A DNA stretch of 64,000 nucleotides, taken from NCBI GenBank assembly GCA_038216655.1, contig JBBQPZ010000008.1:101819-165818 (forward strand), written 5' to 3'. This document shows positions 38,684 through 48,375 of this stretch, piece by piece. The number at the start of each line of letters is the position of its first letter. The stretch's first letter is position 1. The notes under the pieces were generated by a model, which worked only from the letters and a program-made list of their open reading frames with translations, was not told the DNA's origin and did no database searches. The stretch comes from JAFDWR01 sp038216655 (GTDB lineage Bacteria; Armatimonadota; Fimbriimonadia; Fimbriimonadales; Fimbriimonadaceae). The translations under genes were made by a program, and so were the position numbers.

Positions 38684-41008
38684 TCAGGCTAGCTCGAAGG
38701 TCGTCAGCATCTCACCGGCGAGGCGGGTATTGACCGGGCTCTGCTTGCTTGGCTTTCCGTTGAGGGAGACCTTGGTTGCTTCGCCGTGGATGACGAAGCG
38801 GTAGTGGGTCGCTCCGTAGCCATTGGTGGTCTGCTCGGTCTCGATTTGTAGACCGCTCGCCGTTCGTTTGACGCGGACAACGAGTTCGCTTCGCTCACCG
38901 CGCTGGTAGCCGAACGAGATTCCGTCGTCGCTTCGATAGCGGTACTCCGTCTCGCCGCGCCAGAAGGGGCTAGCGAAGACGTGGAAGATCACTTGGCGCA
39001 GGTCGGTCTTGTTGTCGCTCGGGGTGCCCGCTCGCATCGGGATGACCGCGCCGTCGGGGATGAAGAGCGGGGTGGAGGAGCGCTCCTTCTTGACCTTGTG
39101 CATGCCGGGCTTGACCCATTCACCGGTCGCGGCGTCGTACCAGTGGACTTTGCCGGGGAGCATGACTTCGCGGTTCGCATCCTTGTCGAGGTGGGGGGCT
39201 TGGAGGATCGAGGGGCCGATGAGGAACTGGTCGTCGATCGTATCGAGTTTCGCGTCCTCGAAGTGATAGAACAGCGGACGCATGATGGGCTCGCCTTGCT
39301 CTTCCTGGTCGATAAACAGGTTGTACAGGTAAGGCAGGAGCTTGTATCGGAGGCGAATGAACCGGCGCATCACGGCGAGGGTGCCCGCCTTAAACGCCCA
39401 GGGTTCCTGGTGGCTTGAGCCCTTGGTGGAGTGGTTGCGCAGGAACGGAAACAGGAATCCCGCCTTCATCCAGTCGACCATCAGGTCGTCGGTGGCGTCG
39501 CCCCCGAAGCCTCCGAGGTCGGGGCCGTTGAAGGGGAGGCCGGAGATCGACATGCCGAGCGAGGTCGGGATTGAGGTCTTCAGATAGAAGCGGTTGGAGA
39601 GGTTGTCGCCGGTCCAGATCGCGGAGAAGTTGCTGCTGCCGGTGTATCCGGAGCGGGAGAGGATGAACGGTCGCTCGTCGGGGTGGGCGTCGAGGAAGCC
39701 CTGGCGGGTGGCCATCTGCATACCGAGGGCGTAATCGTTATGGTGCGCGGCATGGGGGAGTTTGCCGTTCTGGAACAGCATGCCCTGCGGGTCGACAGGT
39801 CCGGTGGACGGGTCGTTCATGTCGAGCCAGGTTGCGCCGAAGCCTTCCTCGCGGAGCTCCTTGATGTAGCCCGCCCACCAGTCGCGGGCCTTCTCCAGGG
39901 AAAAGTCGGGGAAGACGGTTTCGCCGGGCCAAACCATGCCGACGAAGGGGGCACCTTCGGCGTTCTGGCAGAAGGCGTTCTCCTTGAGGCCGTCGTCGTA
40001 GACACGGTAGCCGAGTTCGCGCTTCACGCCGGGATCGACGATCGGGACGATCCGTCTGCCGCTCTTGGCCAAGATGTCGGCCGTTGCCTTGACGCCCTTG
40101 GGAAACATCTCTTTGCTGGTTTCGAAGATGCGAAAGCCGCGCATGTAGTCGAGGTCGAGCCAGAGTCCGTCACACGGGATTCCGTGTTGGGTGAACTTCT
40201 TGTCGAGGTCGAGCAGGTCTTGGTGGCCGCCGTAGCCCCAGCGGGACTGGTGGTAGCCGAGCGACCAGAGGGGCGGGAGAGGGGTAGTGCCCACCAGCTT
40301 CTGGAGCTTTGTCGTGACGTCTTTCAGGGTCGGGCCATAGATGATCCAGAGGTTCGGCTCGCCGCCCTCGTTGCCGAGGACGAGTTCCGCGGCGGTGCGC
40401 TGCCATTCGACGAAGACGCGTGACTCATCGATGCCCGGCGTGGATATCCACGTGGGATAAGGGTTGTGCATCAAGAACCCTACGTAAACGCCGTTCAGGC
40501 GGGCAACCAGGTAGGGGGTGGCGAAGTAGGGCGGGTCGGTTGGACCGTCGACCCATTGGCTTGCCGGGAAGTCGCTCCAGACGTCGGTGGTCCAGAACTT
40601 GGTGCGGAGGCCGGAGACCTCGACGCGACCGAAGTTCTTCTGACCCATGCCGAAGAAGCGGGCAGACGGGGGGACGGAGAGTTGGAAGAGGGAGGCGTTG
40701 CCGCTTACGCCGAACGTTTCGTCGTCGCAGCTCGAAAGGATGGGTTGACCTTGATCGTCGGTGAGTTGCAATCCAAGCGAAGGCGAAAACTTCAGGCGCT
40801 TCCCTTTCGCTTTCTTGGGCAGACGTAGCGGTTCGAGGGATGCGTTCTCACCCCAGGCGTCGCTCGCGACGCGGAGGTGGTAAATCTCGCCTTCATAGGC
40901 GTCGAGGGAGTAGTTCAGCCGCTTGTCGCTGGCGAGAAGAACGTTCGGGTCAGTGGAGGCTCGAGCGAAGGTGAAGTTAGCGGAATGCGGGAATTTAGTG
41001 AAGTACAT
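38684..41008 (-). CDS. GH31 alpha-glucosidase, cytoplasmic
   Basis: 774 residues, no signal peptide. N-terminal beta-sandwich (FFGMGQKNFGRVEVSG), then the GH31 barrel: PPLWSLGYHQSRWGYGG, IPCDGLWLDLDYM, catalytic nucleophile Asp in ATWLDMNDPS, acid/base Asp in FSAIWTGDNLSN, then RPFILSRSGYTG and FLRNHSTKGS. The C-terminal beta-domains include GPSILQAPHLDKDANREVMLPG. It cleaves terminal alpha-1,4/1,6-glucosyl bonds with retention. Third gene of the minus-strand operon after the two permease genes (51 nt gap), so it should process imported alpha-gluco-oligosaccharides inside the cell. Confidence 0.92.
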   Translation of the reverse strand: MYFTKFPHSANFTFARASTDPNVLLASDKRLNYSLDAYEGEIYHLRVASDAWGENASLEPLRLPKKAKGKRLKFSPSLGLQLTDDQGQPILSSCDDETFGVSGNASLFQLSVPPSARFFGMGQKNFGRVEVSGLRTKFWTTDVWSDFPASQWVDGPTDPPYFATPYLVARLNGVYVGFLMHNPYPTWISTPGIDESRVFVEWQRTAAELVLGNEGGEPNLWIIYGPTLKDVTTKLQKLVGTTPLPPLWSLGYHQSRWGYGGHQDLLDLDKKFTQHGIPCDGLWLDLDYMRGFRIFETSKEMFPKGVKATADILAKSGRRIVPIVDPGVKRELGYRVYDDGLKENAFCQNAEGAPFVGMVWPGETVFPDFSLEKARDWWAGYIKELREEGFGATWLDMNDPSTGPVDPQGMLFQNGKLPHAAHHNDYALGMQMATRQGFLDAHPDERPFILSRSGYTGSSNFSAIWTGDNLSNRFYLKTSIPTSLGMSISGLPFNGPDLGGFGGDATDDLMVDWMKAGFLFPFLRNHSTKGSSHQEPWAFKAGTLAVMRRFIRLRYKLLPYLYNLFIDQEEQGEPIMRPLFYHFEDAKLDTIDDQFLIGPSILQAPHLDKDANREVMLPGKVHWYDAATGEWVKPGMHKVKKERSSTPLFIPDGAVIPMRAGTPSDNKTDLRQVIFHVFASPFWRGETEYRYRSDDGISFGYQRGERSELVVRVKRTASGLQIETEQTTNGYGATHYRFVIHGEATKVSLNGKPSKQSPVNTRLAGEMLTTFELA

Positions 41009-41059
41009 GCGACAGTTTCAATTTTGGTCAATGCTGAGGTTAGGGATCAGCGAAGAGGC

Positions 41060-42796
41060 CTAGCGTCCTCCCAGACCGCTTAAGGTGACGCCCTCGACGA
41101 AATAGCGTTGGGCGAAGAAGAACAGGAGGAGCACCGGCATCATGGTGAGGGTGGCGAAAGCCATAAGCATGCCCGGCTCGTTCTGCTGGCGCTCGCCCTG
41201 GAAGAGCTGGAGCGCGTAGGAGAGCGGCATTCGTTCGGGCGAAGAAATATAGACCAGGGGGTCCATGAAGTTATTCCAGGCGTTCGTGAAGGCCCAGATC
41301 GCGATGACCGCCAGGGCGGGCTTTACGAGGGGGAGCATGACCGACCAGAACGTGCGAGGCGGCGAGCAGCCGTCGATTCGGGCGGCATCCTCCAGCTCAG
41401 CGGGGATCCCCCGGAAGAACTGGCGCAGCAGGAAGACGTTGAACGCGGACGCGAAGAAGGCGGGCACCCAGAGTGGATAGAGGGTATCGATCCACCCGAG
41501 CTGACGGAAGATGAGGAACTTGGGCAGGAGCGTCACCGCCCCCGGAAGCATCATCGTGGCGAGTAAGACAACGAACAAGGTGTCGCGGCCCGGGAAGCGC
41601 ATGCGAGCGAAGGCGTAAGCGACGACTGACGAGCTCAGAACGGTGCCGATCACGCTGAAGAGCACGATGATGAGGGTGTTCTTCAGATAGACGAGGCCGC
41701 CCATGGCTTGGGGCGGGAGGTTGTCGAGCGCCTCGGTGTAGTTCTGCCACTTGAGGCCAACCTCGCGGACGGGCTCGACCTCATTGGGTTTGTAGATTCG
41801 CTCTTTGCCCGCAATCGATGCCGGCATGGTGACTTCCACGCGCTTGCGGCCGTCAACGAACTCCTCGGTGACCTTGCCCTGGATCGGCTGGCCGTCGAAG
41901 CTGGCGGTCACAAGGGGGATGTCCTTAGGGACTTCCTTGAGCTTGGCTTTCTGAGTGTCGAAGGTCAGGCCGCGGAGGGAGCCGGGGTCGACGATCTCGA
42001 CTTGAACGTCATCGCCCTGGGTCCTGATGATCGAGCCGAAGACGGTTCGGCCGTCGTAGGTGCCCTGCATACGCGGGTCGCGGGCGTCCATGTACTTGAC
42101 CGTCTGCTGGACCTTGGGAATCCAGACGAGGCCGTTAGGCGAGGACATGTCGCGGTCCTCTTTGAAGGAGGTGATGAGGAGCCAGGCGAAGGGGAGTCCG
42201 AAGACGACCGAGCCGGCGATCAGCATCGAATGAATGAAGACGGTCTTGGTCCAGCCGCGAACTTTCGCCTGCTGACCGGCGAGGGTCATGGCGGCGCTGC
42301 CCGCGACGATCAGGAGGGCGATCGCGACGAGGGCGGTGAGGCTCATCTGGAGTCCTCCTCGCAGGACCTTGGCGGGCTCGTCACCCTTGGTGTACAGGAA
42401 GATCGCGACGGCACCCACGGCGGCCCAAATGGTCGCGGCTTTGATCAGGCCGTTCCGACCGGGTTCAGGGAGACTCATCATCGCCTGGATGGTGCGGATC
42501 AGAGCGAAGGCGACGGCGACGACGCCCGTCCAGCCCCAGAACGGAAGGACCACCCACACCAGCGGGACATGCACTCCGGCACCCGCAGTGACTCCGGCGG
42601 CGGGGAGACGTCCGCCGAGGGTCAGCAAGACGGCAGCGAGGAGGCCGAGGACGGCGACACGGATGAGTTTGCCGTTGCGGTCGCTGGACGCGCTCGGCAG
42701 GAACATGCCGATCAGGGTGACCAGGCAGGAGACCGCGAGCGCCGCGCCGAGCCAGACGCCGAGGGTGCCGAGGGCATACAGGAGGTTCTCGCTCAC
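41060..42796 (-). CDS. MalG-type ABC permease with extra N-terminal helices and periplasmic insert
   Basis: 578 residues from the GTG at 42796, which overlaps the preceding stop (GTGA). About twice the usual MalG length. Residues 1-~190 add six or so membrane segments (ALGTLGVWLGAALAVSCLVT, LVALVAIALLIVAGSAAMTL). The MalG core starts at IAGSVVFGLPFAWLLITSFKE. Between its first and second helices lies a ~150-residue hydrophilic insert (PNGLVWIPKVQQTVKYMDAR to the WQNYTEALDNLPP segment). The EAA loop AELEDAARIDGCSPPRTFWS and VMLPLVKPAL marks where the shared ATPase (MsmX/UgpC type, not in this window) docks. It works with the fused protein encoded just upstream. Confidence 0.88.
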   Translation of the reverse strand: MSENLLYALGTLGVWLGAALAVSCLVTLIGMFLPSASSDRNGKLIRVAVLGLLAAVLLTLGGRLPAAGVTAGAGVHVPLVWVVLPFWGWTGVVAVAFALIRTIQAMMSLPEPGRNGLIKAATIWAAVGAVAIFLYTKGDEPAKVLRGGLQMSLTALVAIALLIVAGSAAMTLAGQQAKVRGWTKTVFIHSMLIAGSVVFGLPFAWLLITSFKEDRDMSSPNGLVWIPKVQQTVKYMDARDPRMQGTYDGRTVFGSIIRTQGDDVQVEIVDPGSLRGLTFDTQKAKLKEVPKDIPLVTASFDGQPIQGKVTEEFVDGRKRVEVTMPASIAGKERIYKPNEVEPVREVGLKWQNYTEALDNLPPQAMGGLVYLKNTLIIVLFSVIGTVLSSSVVAYAFARMRFPGRDTLFVVLLATMMLPGAVTLLPKFLIFRQLGWIDTLYPLWVPAFFASAFNVFLLRQFFRGIPAELEDAARIDGCSPPRTFWSVMLPLVKPALAVIAIWAFTNAWNNFMDPLVYISSPERMPLSYALQLFQGERQQNEPGMLMAFATLTMMPVLLLFFFAQRYFVEGVTLSGLGGR

Positions 42797-45207
42797 TTGT
42801 CCGCCTCGTAGTGGACCCATTTGCTGGAGAGTCTAAATTGGATTAAGGTCAGTCCAAGGATGAGGAGGAAGATGAACCAGGCGAGGGCACTGGCGTATCC
42901 CATCTTGAAGTAGGTGAACGCGTTGTTGAAGAGGTGGATCACCGGCATCAACAGCGAGTCGCCGGGGCTGGGCTGTCCGCCGAGGAGGACGTAGGGTCGG
43001 TCGAACTCCTGCACCGCGGCGATCACGCCGACGACGACGTTGAAGAAGATCACCGGGCTGAGTTGCGGGAGGGTAATCGACCAGAGCTGGCGCGTGGGGC
43101 TGGCTCCGTCGAGACTTGAGGCTTCATATAGCTGAACCGGGATTCCTTTGAGGCCGGCGAGCCAGAGCAGCATGCCGCTGCCCGCACCCCAAACCCCCAT
43201 GAGGACGAGGGACTGTTTGGTGTACTCGGGCATCGTCAGCCAGCCGGGCGGAGCGAGATTGAACCATTGCCCAAAGGTCGCTTTCCAGCCCGCGTTGAGG
43301 AGCCCCTTGTTCGGATCGGCGGCGAGCACCCAGGTCCAGAGGACGGCGGCGGCGACGACGGGGACGATGGCGGGCATGTAATAGAGCGTGCGGTAGATCC
43401 GCATCCCCTTGACCGCGTTGTTGAGCAGGAGAGCGATCGCGAGGCCGGAGAGGATGCTGAGCGGCACGCCGACGCCGGCGAGGTACAGCACGTTCATCAT
43501 CACCTTGACCGACATCTGGCGATCCTCACCGACGAGAGCGCTGTAGTTCTCCATGCCAACCCAGCGGGCAGGGCTGAGGACGTTGTATTGGGTGAACGAG
43601 AAAAACAGCGACGCGAGCATCGGGCCGAGAGTGAGGACGAGGAAGCCGATGACCCAGGGCGAGACGAAGAGGTAGGCCCACTTCGAGTCGGCCTTGGCGA
43701 GTTTTCCGAGGCGGAGACGACGGAAGCCGAACCAAATCGCCAGGGCGCCGCAGATCGCGATGATGCCAACCCCGATCGCGGGGATGCGGAGATCGACGAC
43801 CGGGAGGGTTTCGGTTCGGTAGTAGGCGTCGAGTTCACGCTGGACGACATTCTGGCTATCCAGAAGGGATCCCTTGATGTCCCCGGTGGTGCAACCCGCC
43901 TCGGTGGCGCGGACGTGCTCGTCCCAGAGGCGCTGGCCCGCGAAGGTGGCCGGGCGAATGTAGCCGTTCGGGAGCATTTGGACGTGCATCCGCAGAGCGG
44001 CGGCGATGCGGTCGTCGGCGGGGACGAAGTCCTTGAGGATGATCTGGTTGGTCTCGATCTGTCCCGAGAGGCGGGGGACGTAGAGGCGGCCACGACGTCG
44101 CTCGGATTCGCGTTGGGCGGTGTGCTCGAGCACGCGGCCCTCGGTGCTGGTGGCGAACTTGATGAACTCCCAGGCTCCCTCTCGGTTGCGGGCACCGGTG
44201 GGAATTCCGTAGCAGTAGCCTCCCAGCCACGTGATAAAGGTGTCTTTGTCGGTCGCGAACTTCCCTTTCTTGGCGTAGCGGTCGTCGGGGACGGGCGCGG
44301 GGGCGACGCCGAAGTCGAGGGCAGTTCCGTAGCGCGAGATCGTGTTGATGATCCAGTCGCCATCGATCTTCATCGCGACTTTGCCGACGATGAACGGGTC
44401 GTTCTCGTTGCCTTGGAAGCCGCTCTCAAAGTTCTTGGACTGACCGTAACCGCCCACGAGGTCGTAGCCATCCTTCATGAACTTGAGGGCGACTTCGCTC
44501 TCGGGCGAATCAAGGGTGCAGGTGCGGCCATCCTTGGTCAGGAAGTTGCCGTCCATCTGGAAGGTGTAGAGGTAGAGCCAACTGTTGCCGTAGTTCGGGA
44601 GGAAGCCGGCGATCTTGATCGTGCCGCCCGGGCTCTTTTCGGTGAGGACCTTGCTGTAGGCGAGGATTTCGCTCCAGGTCTTGGGCGGGCGATCGGGGTC
44701 GAGTCCGGCGGCTCTTAGTTCGGCGGCTTTGGCTTTGAAAATCGCCTTGTTGTAGTAGAGCACGCGATCGTCGGCACCGCTCGGGATGCCGAAAACCTGT
44801 CCTTGCCACGTCGCCTCCGCCCAGACCGAGGGGTAGTACTGCTCGGGTTTGGGGCTGTTGGGTTGATTCTTGTCACGATCGACGAGGTCCTGCAGGGATT
44901 GGAACGCGCCGCGGCTGGCCCAGTCGCTGATCGTGAAGCGGTCCTGGTAGACGGCGTCGGGGGCGACTTTTCCCACGATGCTCGTCATGAGCTTCTGGGG
45001 GTTCATGTTCCCCGCGCCGAGGCCGAGGGCGTGGATTTCGTATTCCGGGTGTCGCTTCTCGAACTCGCGGATAACCGCTTCGAAGCCCTTCGAGTCGGGG
45101 CCGAGGGCTTGGCCCCAGATGACGATCGGCTTTCGCTCGACGGCGAGGCAGCTTGCGGCGATCGCCAACAAACTCAAGAGGGTCGTAATCTTCGCGGGTA
45201 GTCGCAT
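42793..45207 (-). CDS. Maltodextrin-type binding protein fused to MalF-type permease
   Basis: 804 residues from the ATG at 45207, chosen because the signal peptide begins there (MRLPAKITTLLSLLAIAASC); a longer start at 45255 is in frame. Residues ~25-440 are a family 1 solute-binding protein (VIWGQALGPDSKGFEAVIRE, FGIPSGADDRVLYYNKAIF, MKIDGDWIINTI, WLGGYCYGIPTGARNREGAW). Then a helix (RIPAIGVGIIAICGALAIWF), and a MalF-like permease (~505-800) beginning WAYLFVSPWVIGFLVLTLGP with EAA loop VQLYEASSLDGASPTRQLWS. Binding protein and channel are thus one polypeptide, tethering one receptor per transporter. First gene of the operon; a predicted LacI operator lies 71 nt upstream. Confidence 0.9.
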   Translation of the reverse strand: MRLPAKITTLLSLLAIAASCLAVERKPIVIWGQALGPDSKGFEAVIREFEKRHPEYEIHALGLGAGNMNPQKLMTSIVGKVAPDAVYQDRFTISDWASRGAFQSLQDLVDRDKNQPNSPKPEQYYPSVWAEATWQGQVFGIPSGADDRVLYYNKAIFKAKAAELRAAGLDPDRPPKTWSEILAYSKVLTEKSPGGTIKIAGFLPNYGNSWLYLYTFQMDGNFLTKDGRTCTLDSPESEVALKFMKDGYDLVGGYGQSKNFESGFQGNENDPFIVGKVAMKIDGDWIINTISRYGTALDFGVAPAPVPDDRYAKKGKFATDKDTFITWLGGYCYGIPTGARNREGAWEFIKFATSTEGRVLEHTAQRESERRRGRLYVPRLSGQIETNQIILKDFVPADDRIAAALRMHVQMLPNGYIRPATFAGQRLWDEHVRATEAGCTTGDIKGSLLDSQNVVQRELDAYYRTETLPVVDLRIPAIGVGIIAICGALAIWFGFRRLRLGKLAKADSKWAYLFVSPWVIGFLVLTLGPMLASLFFSFTQYNVLSPARWVGMENYSALVGEDRQMSVKVMMNVLYLAGVGVPLSILSGLAIALLLNNAVKGMRIYRTLYYMPAIVPVVAAAVLWTWVLAADPNKGLLNAGWKATFGQWFNLAPPGWLTMPEYTKQSLVLMGVWGAGSGMLLWLAGLKGIPVQLYEASSLDGASPTRQLWSITLPQLSPVIFFNVVVGVIAAVQEFDRPYVLLGGQPSPGDSLLMPVIHLFNNAFTYFKMGYASALAWFIFLLILGLTLIQFRLSSKWVHYEADK

Positions 45208-45277
45208 CTTTGCGAATCCGATAACGCCGGGACGCGGCTGCAGTTTCTCACGCAATCAGAGGTTCGAAAGAATCTCT

Positions 45278-45289
45278 GTATACGTATTC
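45278..45289. promoter_or_regulatory. LacI-type operator GTATACGTATTC
   Basis: Matches GAATACGTATTC upstream of the lacI gene in 11 of 12 positions, palindromic around ACGT. Located in the 178-bp divergent region between the transporter operon and the GH13 gene at 45386, so it could control both. Confidence 0.7.
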
Positions 45290-45385
45290 TCAATAGTAAC
45301 TCAGTCGGAACGATTTGGGCAATACTCTTGATCAAATAGGCGGGAAACGGCGAATAGCGCCGGGCCACATCGACGTGGGAATCAC

Positions 45386-47413
45386 ATGCTGTCACTCCTC
45401 TTGGGTCTTGTTGTCGGGCTTTACCAGCCACGCTTTGTCGGGGCACCTCCGGTGGGGGCGCGGGTGACGACGGCTCGTCCGGTGAAGTTCACCTACGCGG
45501 CCGATCCGGCGGTGACGAGCGTCTCGGTCGTAGGTGGGTTCAACACCTGGGATCGAGCGAAGAACCCGTTGACGCGGGGTTTAGACGGGGCGTGGACGGT
45601 CACCGCGATGATCGAGCCAGGGGTGTATCCGTACCTATTTGTCGAGGACGGCAAGCGCTGGGTGCCCGACCCGAATGCGCCCAAGCAACCTGACGGAAAC
45701 GGCAACATGAACTCGCTGCTGATCGTTCAACCAGAGGCGTTCGATAAGTTTCCGGGGAAGAAAGGAGATGGCATCATCACCTACGAGGCGATTCAGCATC
45801 GACCGGACCGCCGGGACACGCTTCGGTACGACGAGGAGTCGTTCCGGGTCCGGGTCCGCACCCGGCACGACGATGTCAGCGGGGTGGAGATCGTATCGGG
45901 CGCTTCGAGTTGGCCGATGGAGGTCATCCACTCGAACGCGCTCTACGACACATGGCAGGGACCCCTGCCCGCCAAGTTCCTCGGTGATTACGAGTTCAAA
46001 TTTCACGATGGGCACCTTGGGGCGAATGCAACGCGGGTGACCTACAATCAGAAGGTCACCGACTATCCGGTCCCGATCCCGCCGAAGTGGGTTTCGGAAG
46101 CGGTGTTTTACCAAGTCTTCCCGGATCGGTTTGCCAACGGTAAAGCCGCCAACGACCCACCCGACGTGATGCCTTGGGGCACCAAGCCGACCGGCCGCAA
46201 CTGGATGGGCGGAGACCTGGTTGGGATTCAGGAGCACCTCGATCACCTGACCGACCTCGGCGTGAGCGGTCTGTATCTCAACCCGGTTTTCAAGACGGGG
46301 AGCAACCATGGGTACGACACCCAGGATTACTTGACCGTCGACCCGCGATTCGGGACGAACCAGGAGCTTGCGGCGCTCGTGCACGAGGCGCATCTTGGCG
46401 GGATAAGGGTGATTCTTGATGGCGTGTTCAATCACTCAAGTCCGGAGTTCTTCGCGTTCCGGGACCTGCGGGCGAAGGGGGCGAAGTCGAAATATCGCGA
46501 CTGGTACTTCCCTCTCGCGTTCCCCATCCAAGTGAAGGAGGGGCAACAGACGTATCGGACCTTTGCGGGCGTTCCGTCGATGCCCAAGCTCAATGGCGAT
46601 AACCCGGAGGTTCAGGACTACTTCGGCAAGATCGGGGCGCACTGGATCAAGGCGGCCGGCGTGGATGGATGGCGGCTCGACGTGGCGGACGAGGTCGGGC
46701 ATCCGTTCTGGCGGCATTTTCGAACGGCAGTGAAGAAAGCCAAGCCCGACGCGTACATCGTCGGCGAGACGTGGGGCGACTCGCACGAATGGCTGCAGGG
46801 GGATGAGCACGACGCGACGATGAACTACCGCTGGCGGTCTGCGGTGCTGGACTTTGTCGCCGGGAAGATCCCTCCGAGTGAGTTTGAACGACAATTGCGG
46901 GTCGTCAGGGAAACGTGTCCGGCGGCGTGTTTGTACTCGCTGTTCAACCTCCTCGGTAGCCATGACACCGAGCGCATTCGGACGATCCTCAAGGGGAACA
47001 AGAAACAGCAGGAGCTGGCCGTGGTGACGCAGTTCACGTACCCGGGCGTGCCGAGCGTGTACTACGGCGACGAGATCGGGATGGAGGGAGGCAAGGATCC
47101 CGACGACCGCCGCTGCATGATCTGGGACAAATCTCAGTGGGACATGCACCTGTACCGACTGCACCGCGTACTCATCGCGTTGCGCAAGTCGCGGCCGTCA
47201 TTGACGGCGGGGGACTTCCGGGTGCTGTCGGCAAACGACGCGATGGGGCGATTCGTGTTTCAGCGCCGCCTGGGGAAGGAGACGACCATGGTGATCCTGA
47301 ACCGGGGCTCGGTGCCGGTGGCTTGTTCGGCTTATGGGCCGGGGAAGGTGCTGGCGGGGATAGGGCCGATGGTGCCCGCGGGCGGGTGGGCGGTTGTGGG
47401 GTCGCGTTCCTAA
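45386..47413 (+). CDS. Secreted GH13 alpha-amylase-family enzyme (neopullulanase/cyclomaltodextrinase-like)
   Basis: 675 residues. Short signal-like start MLSLLLGLVVGLYQP. Residues ~25-120 are a CBM48/E-set domain (VTSVSVVGGFNTWDRAKNPL, YPYLFVEDGKRWVPDPN), ~125-230 a second beta-domain, then the GH13 barrel from EAVFYQVFPDRFANG. Catalytic residues: Asp432 in GWRLDVADEV (nucleophile), Glu461 in YIVGETWG (acid/base), Asp527 in LLGSHDTERIRT. It cuts alpha-1,4 (and perhaps 1,6) bonds of starch-like glucans in the periplasm or outside. Divergent from the alpha-glucan importer operon with a shared operator region. A paralogue of the same layout is at 49615-51768. Confidence 0.93.
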   Translation: MLSLLLGLVVGLYQPRFVGAPPVGARVTTARPVKFTYAADPAVTSVSVVGGFNTWDRAKNPLTRGLDGAWTVTAMIEPGVYPYLFVEDGKRWVPDPNAPKQPDGNGNMNSLLIVQPEAFDKFPGKKGDGIITYEAIQHRPDRRDTLRYDEESFRVRVRTRHDDVSGVEIVSGASSWPMEVIHSNALYDTWQGPLPAKFLGDYEFKFHDGHLGANATRVTYNQKVTDYPVPIPPKWVSEAVFYQVFPDRFANGKAANDPPDVMPWGTKPTGRNWMGGDLVGIQEHLDHLTDLGVSGLYLNPVFKTGSNHGYDTQDYLTVDPRFGTNQELAALVHEAHLGGIRVILDGVFNHSSPEFFAFRDLRAKGAKSKYRDWYFPLAFPIQVKEGQQTYRTFAGVPSMPKLNGDNPEVQDYFGKIGAHWIKAAGVDGWRLDVADEVGHPFWRHFRTAVKKAKPDAYIVGETWGDSHEWLQGDEHDATMNYRWRSAVLDFVAGKIPPSEFERQLRVVRETCPAACLYSLFNLLGSHDTERIRTILKGNKKQQELAVVTQFTYPGVPSVYYGDEIGMEGGKDPDDRRCMIWDKSQWDMHLYRLHRVLIALRKSRPSLTAGDFRVLSANDAMGRFVFQRRLGKETTMVILNRGSVPVACSAYGPGKVLAGIGPMVPAGGWAVVGSRS

Positions 47414-47619
47414 TTTGGGGCCGCGACGGAGCTGCTTGACAGGTAAGCGATCGCAGTATCTACTAGGGACTTTATCTCTTCATGGAATGGGACCGCGCCG
47501 ACCAATGTTGACTAACCAATTTGAAAATGCCTCATATTATTCAAACATCTTCGAAGTCAAGTCCATCTTTTGCATTTGTGACGCTATATACTTGTGATGA
47601 GATATAGCCTGGAGGCACA

Positions 47620-48300
47620 ATGAAACGTCTGGTAAGCATATTGTTGGTTTCGTTCGCGTACATAGCGCACGCTGGAACTTATTCGATCGGAAATGCGGTG
47701 GTTCTTTCGACCACAGTTCTTACGACCTACGCGTACGCCACTGCTAGTGGGCTGAGTTGTACTTACGGGGCGGACGCTTCGTGGTCAGCCTCCCCAGGGG
47801 CGACTGGCATTACGAGCCATAATGAGTTCGCAAATGTTAAATTACGCTGGATTGTCACCTACACTAGTGGCACAACGGACTCAAGATCTGGGCCGGGATC
47901 GGCTGCTGTGGTCTTTTCTATGAGGGGGTACGGGTACGCCGGAGGCGGTTTCATGTCCGCTGGTCAACCAGGGACTGCAAATGCGCATCTCACCGCTCAA
48001 GTTGACAATTGGACGCTCGGCGAGTACAGCAGTGTTGGGATTGCTCCACCACAACAACAGGCTGGACTTCCTCAGTACGGGGATGACACCGTTCGCGACT
48101 ATGGCGACGCTCACGGCGACACAACAGCATTCACATACCAGGGTGGAGGAGTCTGGACGGCTTATGTTTACCAATACTTGGACTGCGACGCAGTCACCAC
48201 GTTTGATCTTGCAAGTGGTTTCATGGGAATAGTGGATGTCCACGCGAAGACGGAAATGACTATCTTGCCGAAGACAGTCAATGGCTTTCCGGTTCCGTAG
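47620..48300 (+). CDS. Secreted protein of unknown function
   Basis: 226 residues with a good RBS (GGAGG, 7 nt) and a signal peptide MKRLVSILLVSFAYIAHAG. Mature part is Gly/Ser/Thr/Tyr-rich, with beta-strand pattern (LRWIVTYTSGTTDSRSGPGS, AAVVFSMRGYGYAGGGFMSAG, VDNWTLGEYSSVGIAPPQQQ) and two cysteines; no PEP-CTERM or LPxTG anchor and no catalytic motif. Base composition and codon use (many ATT, ACT, GCT) are less GC-rich than flanking genes, suggesting later arrival. I recognise no family. Confidence 0.65.
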   Translation: MKRLVSILLVSFAYIAHAGTYSIGNAVVLSTTVLTTYAYATASGLSCTYGADASWSASPGATGITSHNEFANVKLRWIVTYTSGTTDSRSGPGSAAVVFSMRGYGYAGGGFMSAGQPGTANAHLTAQVDNWTLGEYSSVGIAPPQQQAGLPQYGDDTVRDYGDAHGDTTAFTYQGGGVWTAYVYQYLDCDAVTTFDLASGFMGIVDVHAKTEMTILPKTVNGFPVP

Positions 48301-48312
48301 GCAATGCAACGC

Positions 48313-48342
48313 TTGGCTAGGCTCTAGTTAGAGGCTAGCCAA
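48313..48342. terminator. 14-bp hairpin with 2-nt gap
   Basis: TTGGCTAGGCTCTA (48313-48326), GT, TAGAGGCTAGCCAA (48329-48342), one mismatch. Between the stop of the secreted protein at 48300 and the end of the minus-strand lipoprotein gene. Confidence 0.6.
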
Positions 48343-48375
48343 CCCAACTCGCGATCAATCGGGCACTGCCCTCAA

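Noticed and set aside
43267..44718. 483-codon plus-strand ORF antisense to the binding-protein/permease fusion
   Set aside because: Asp/Glu/Gly/Val-rich shadow of the GC-rich minus-strand gene; no family words, no start signal, while the minus-strand protein is unmistakable.
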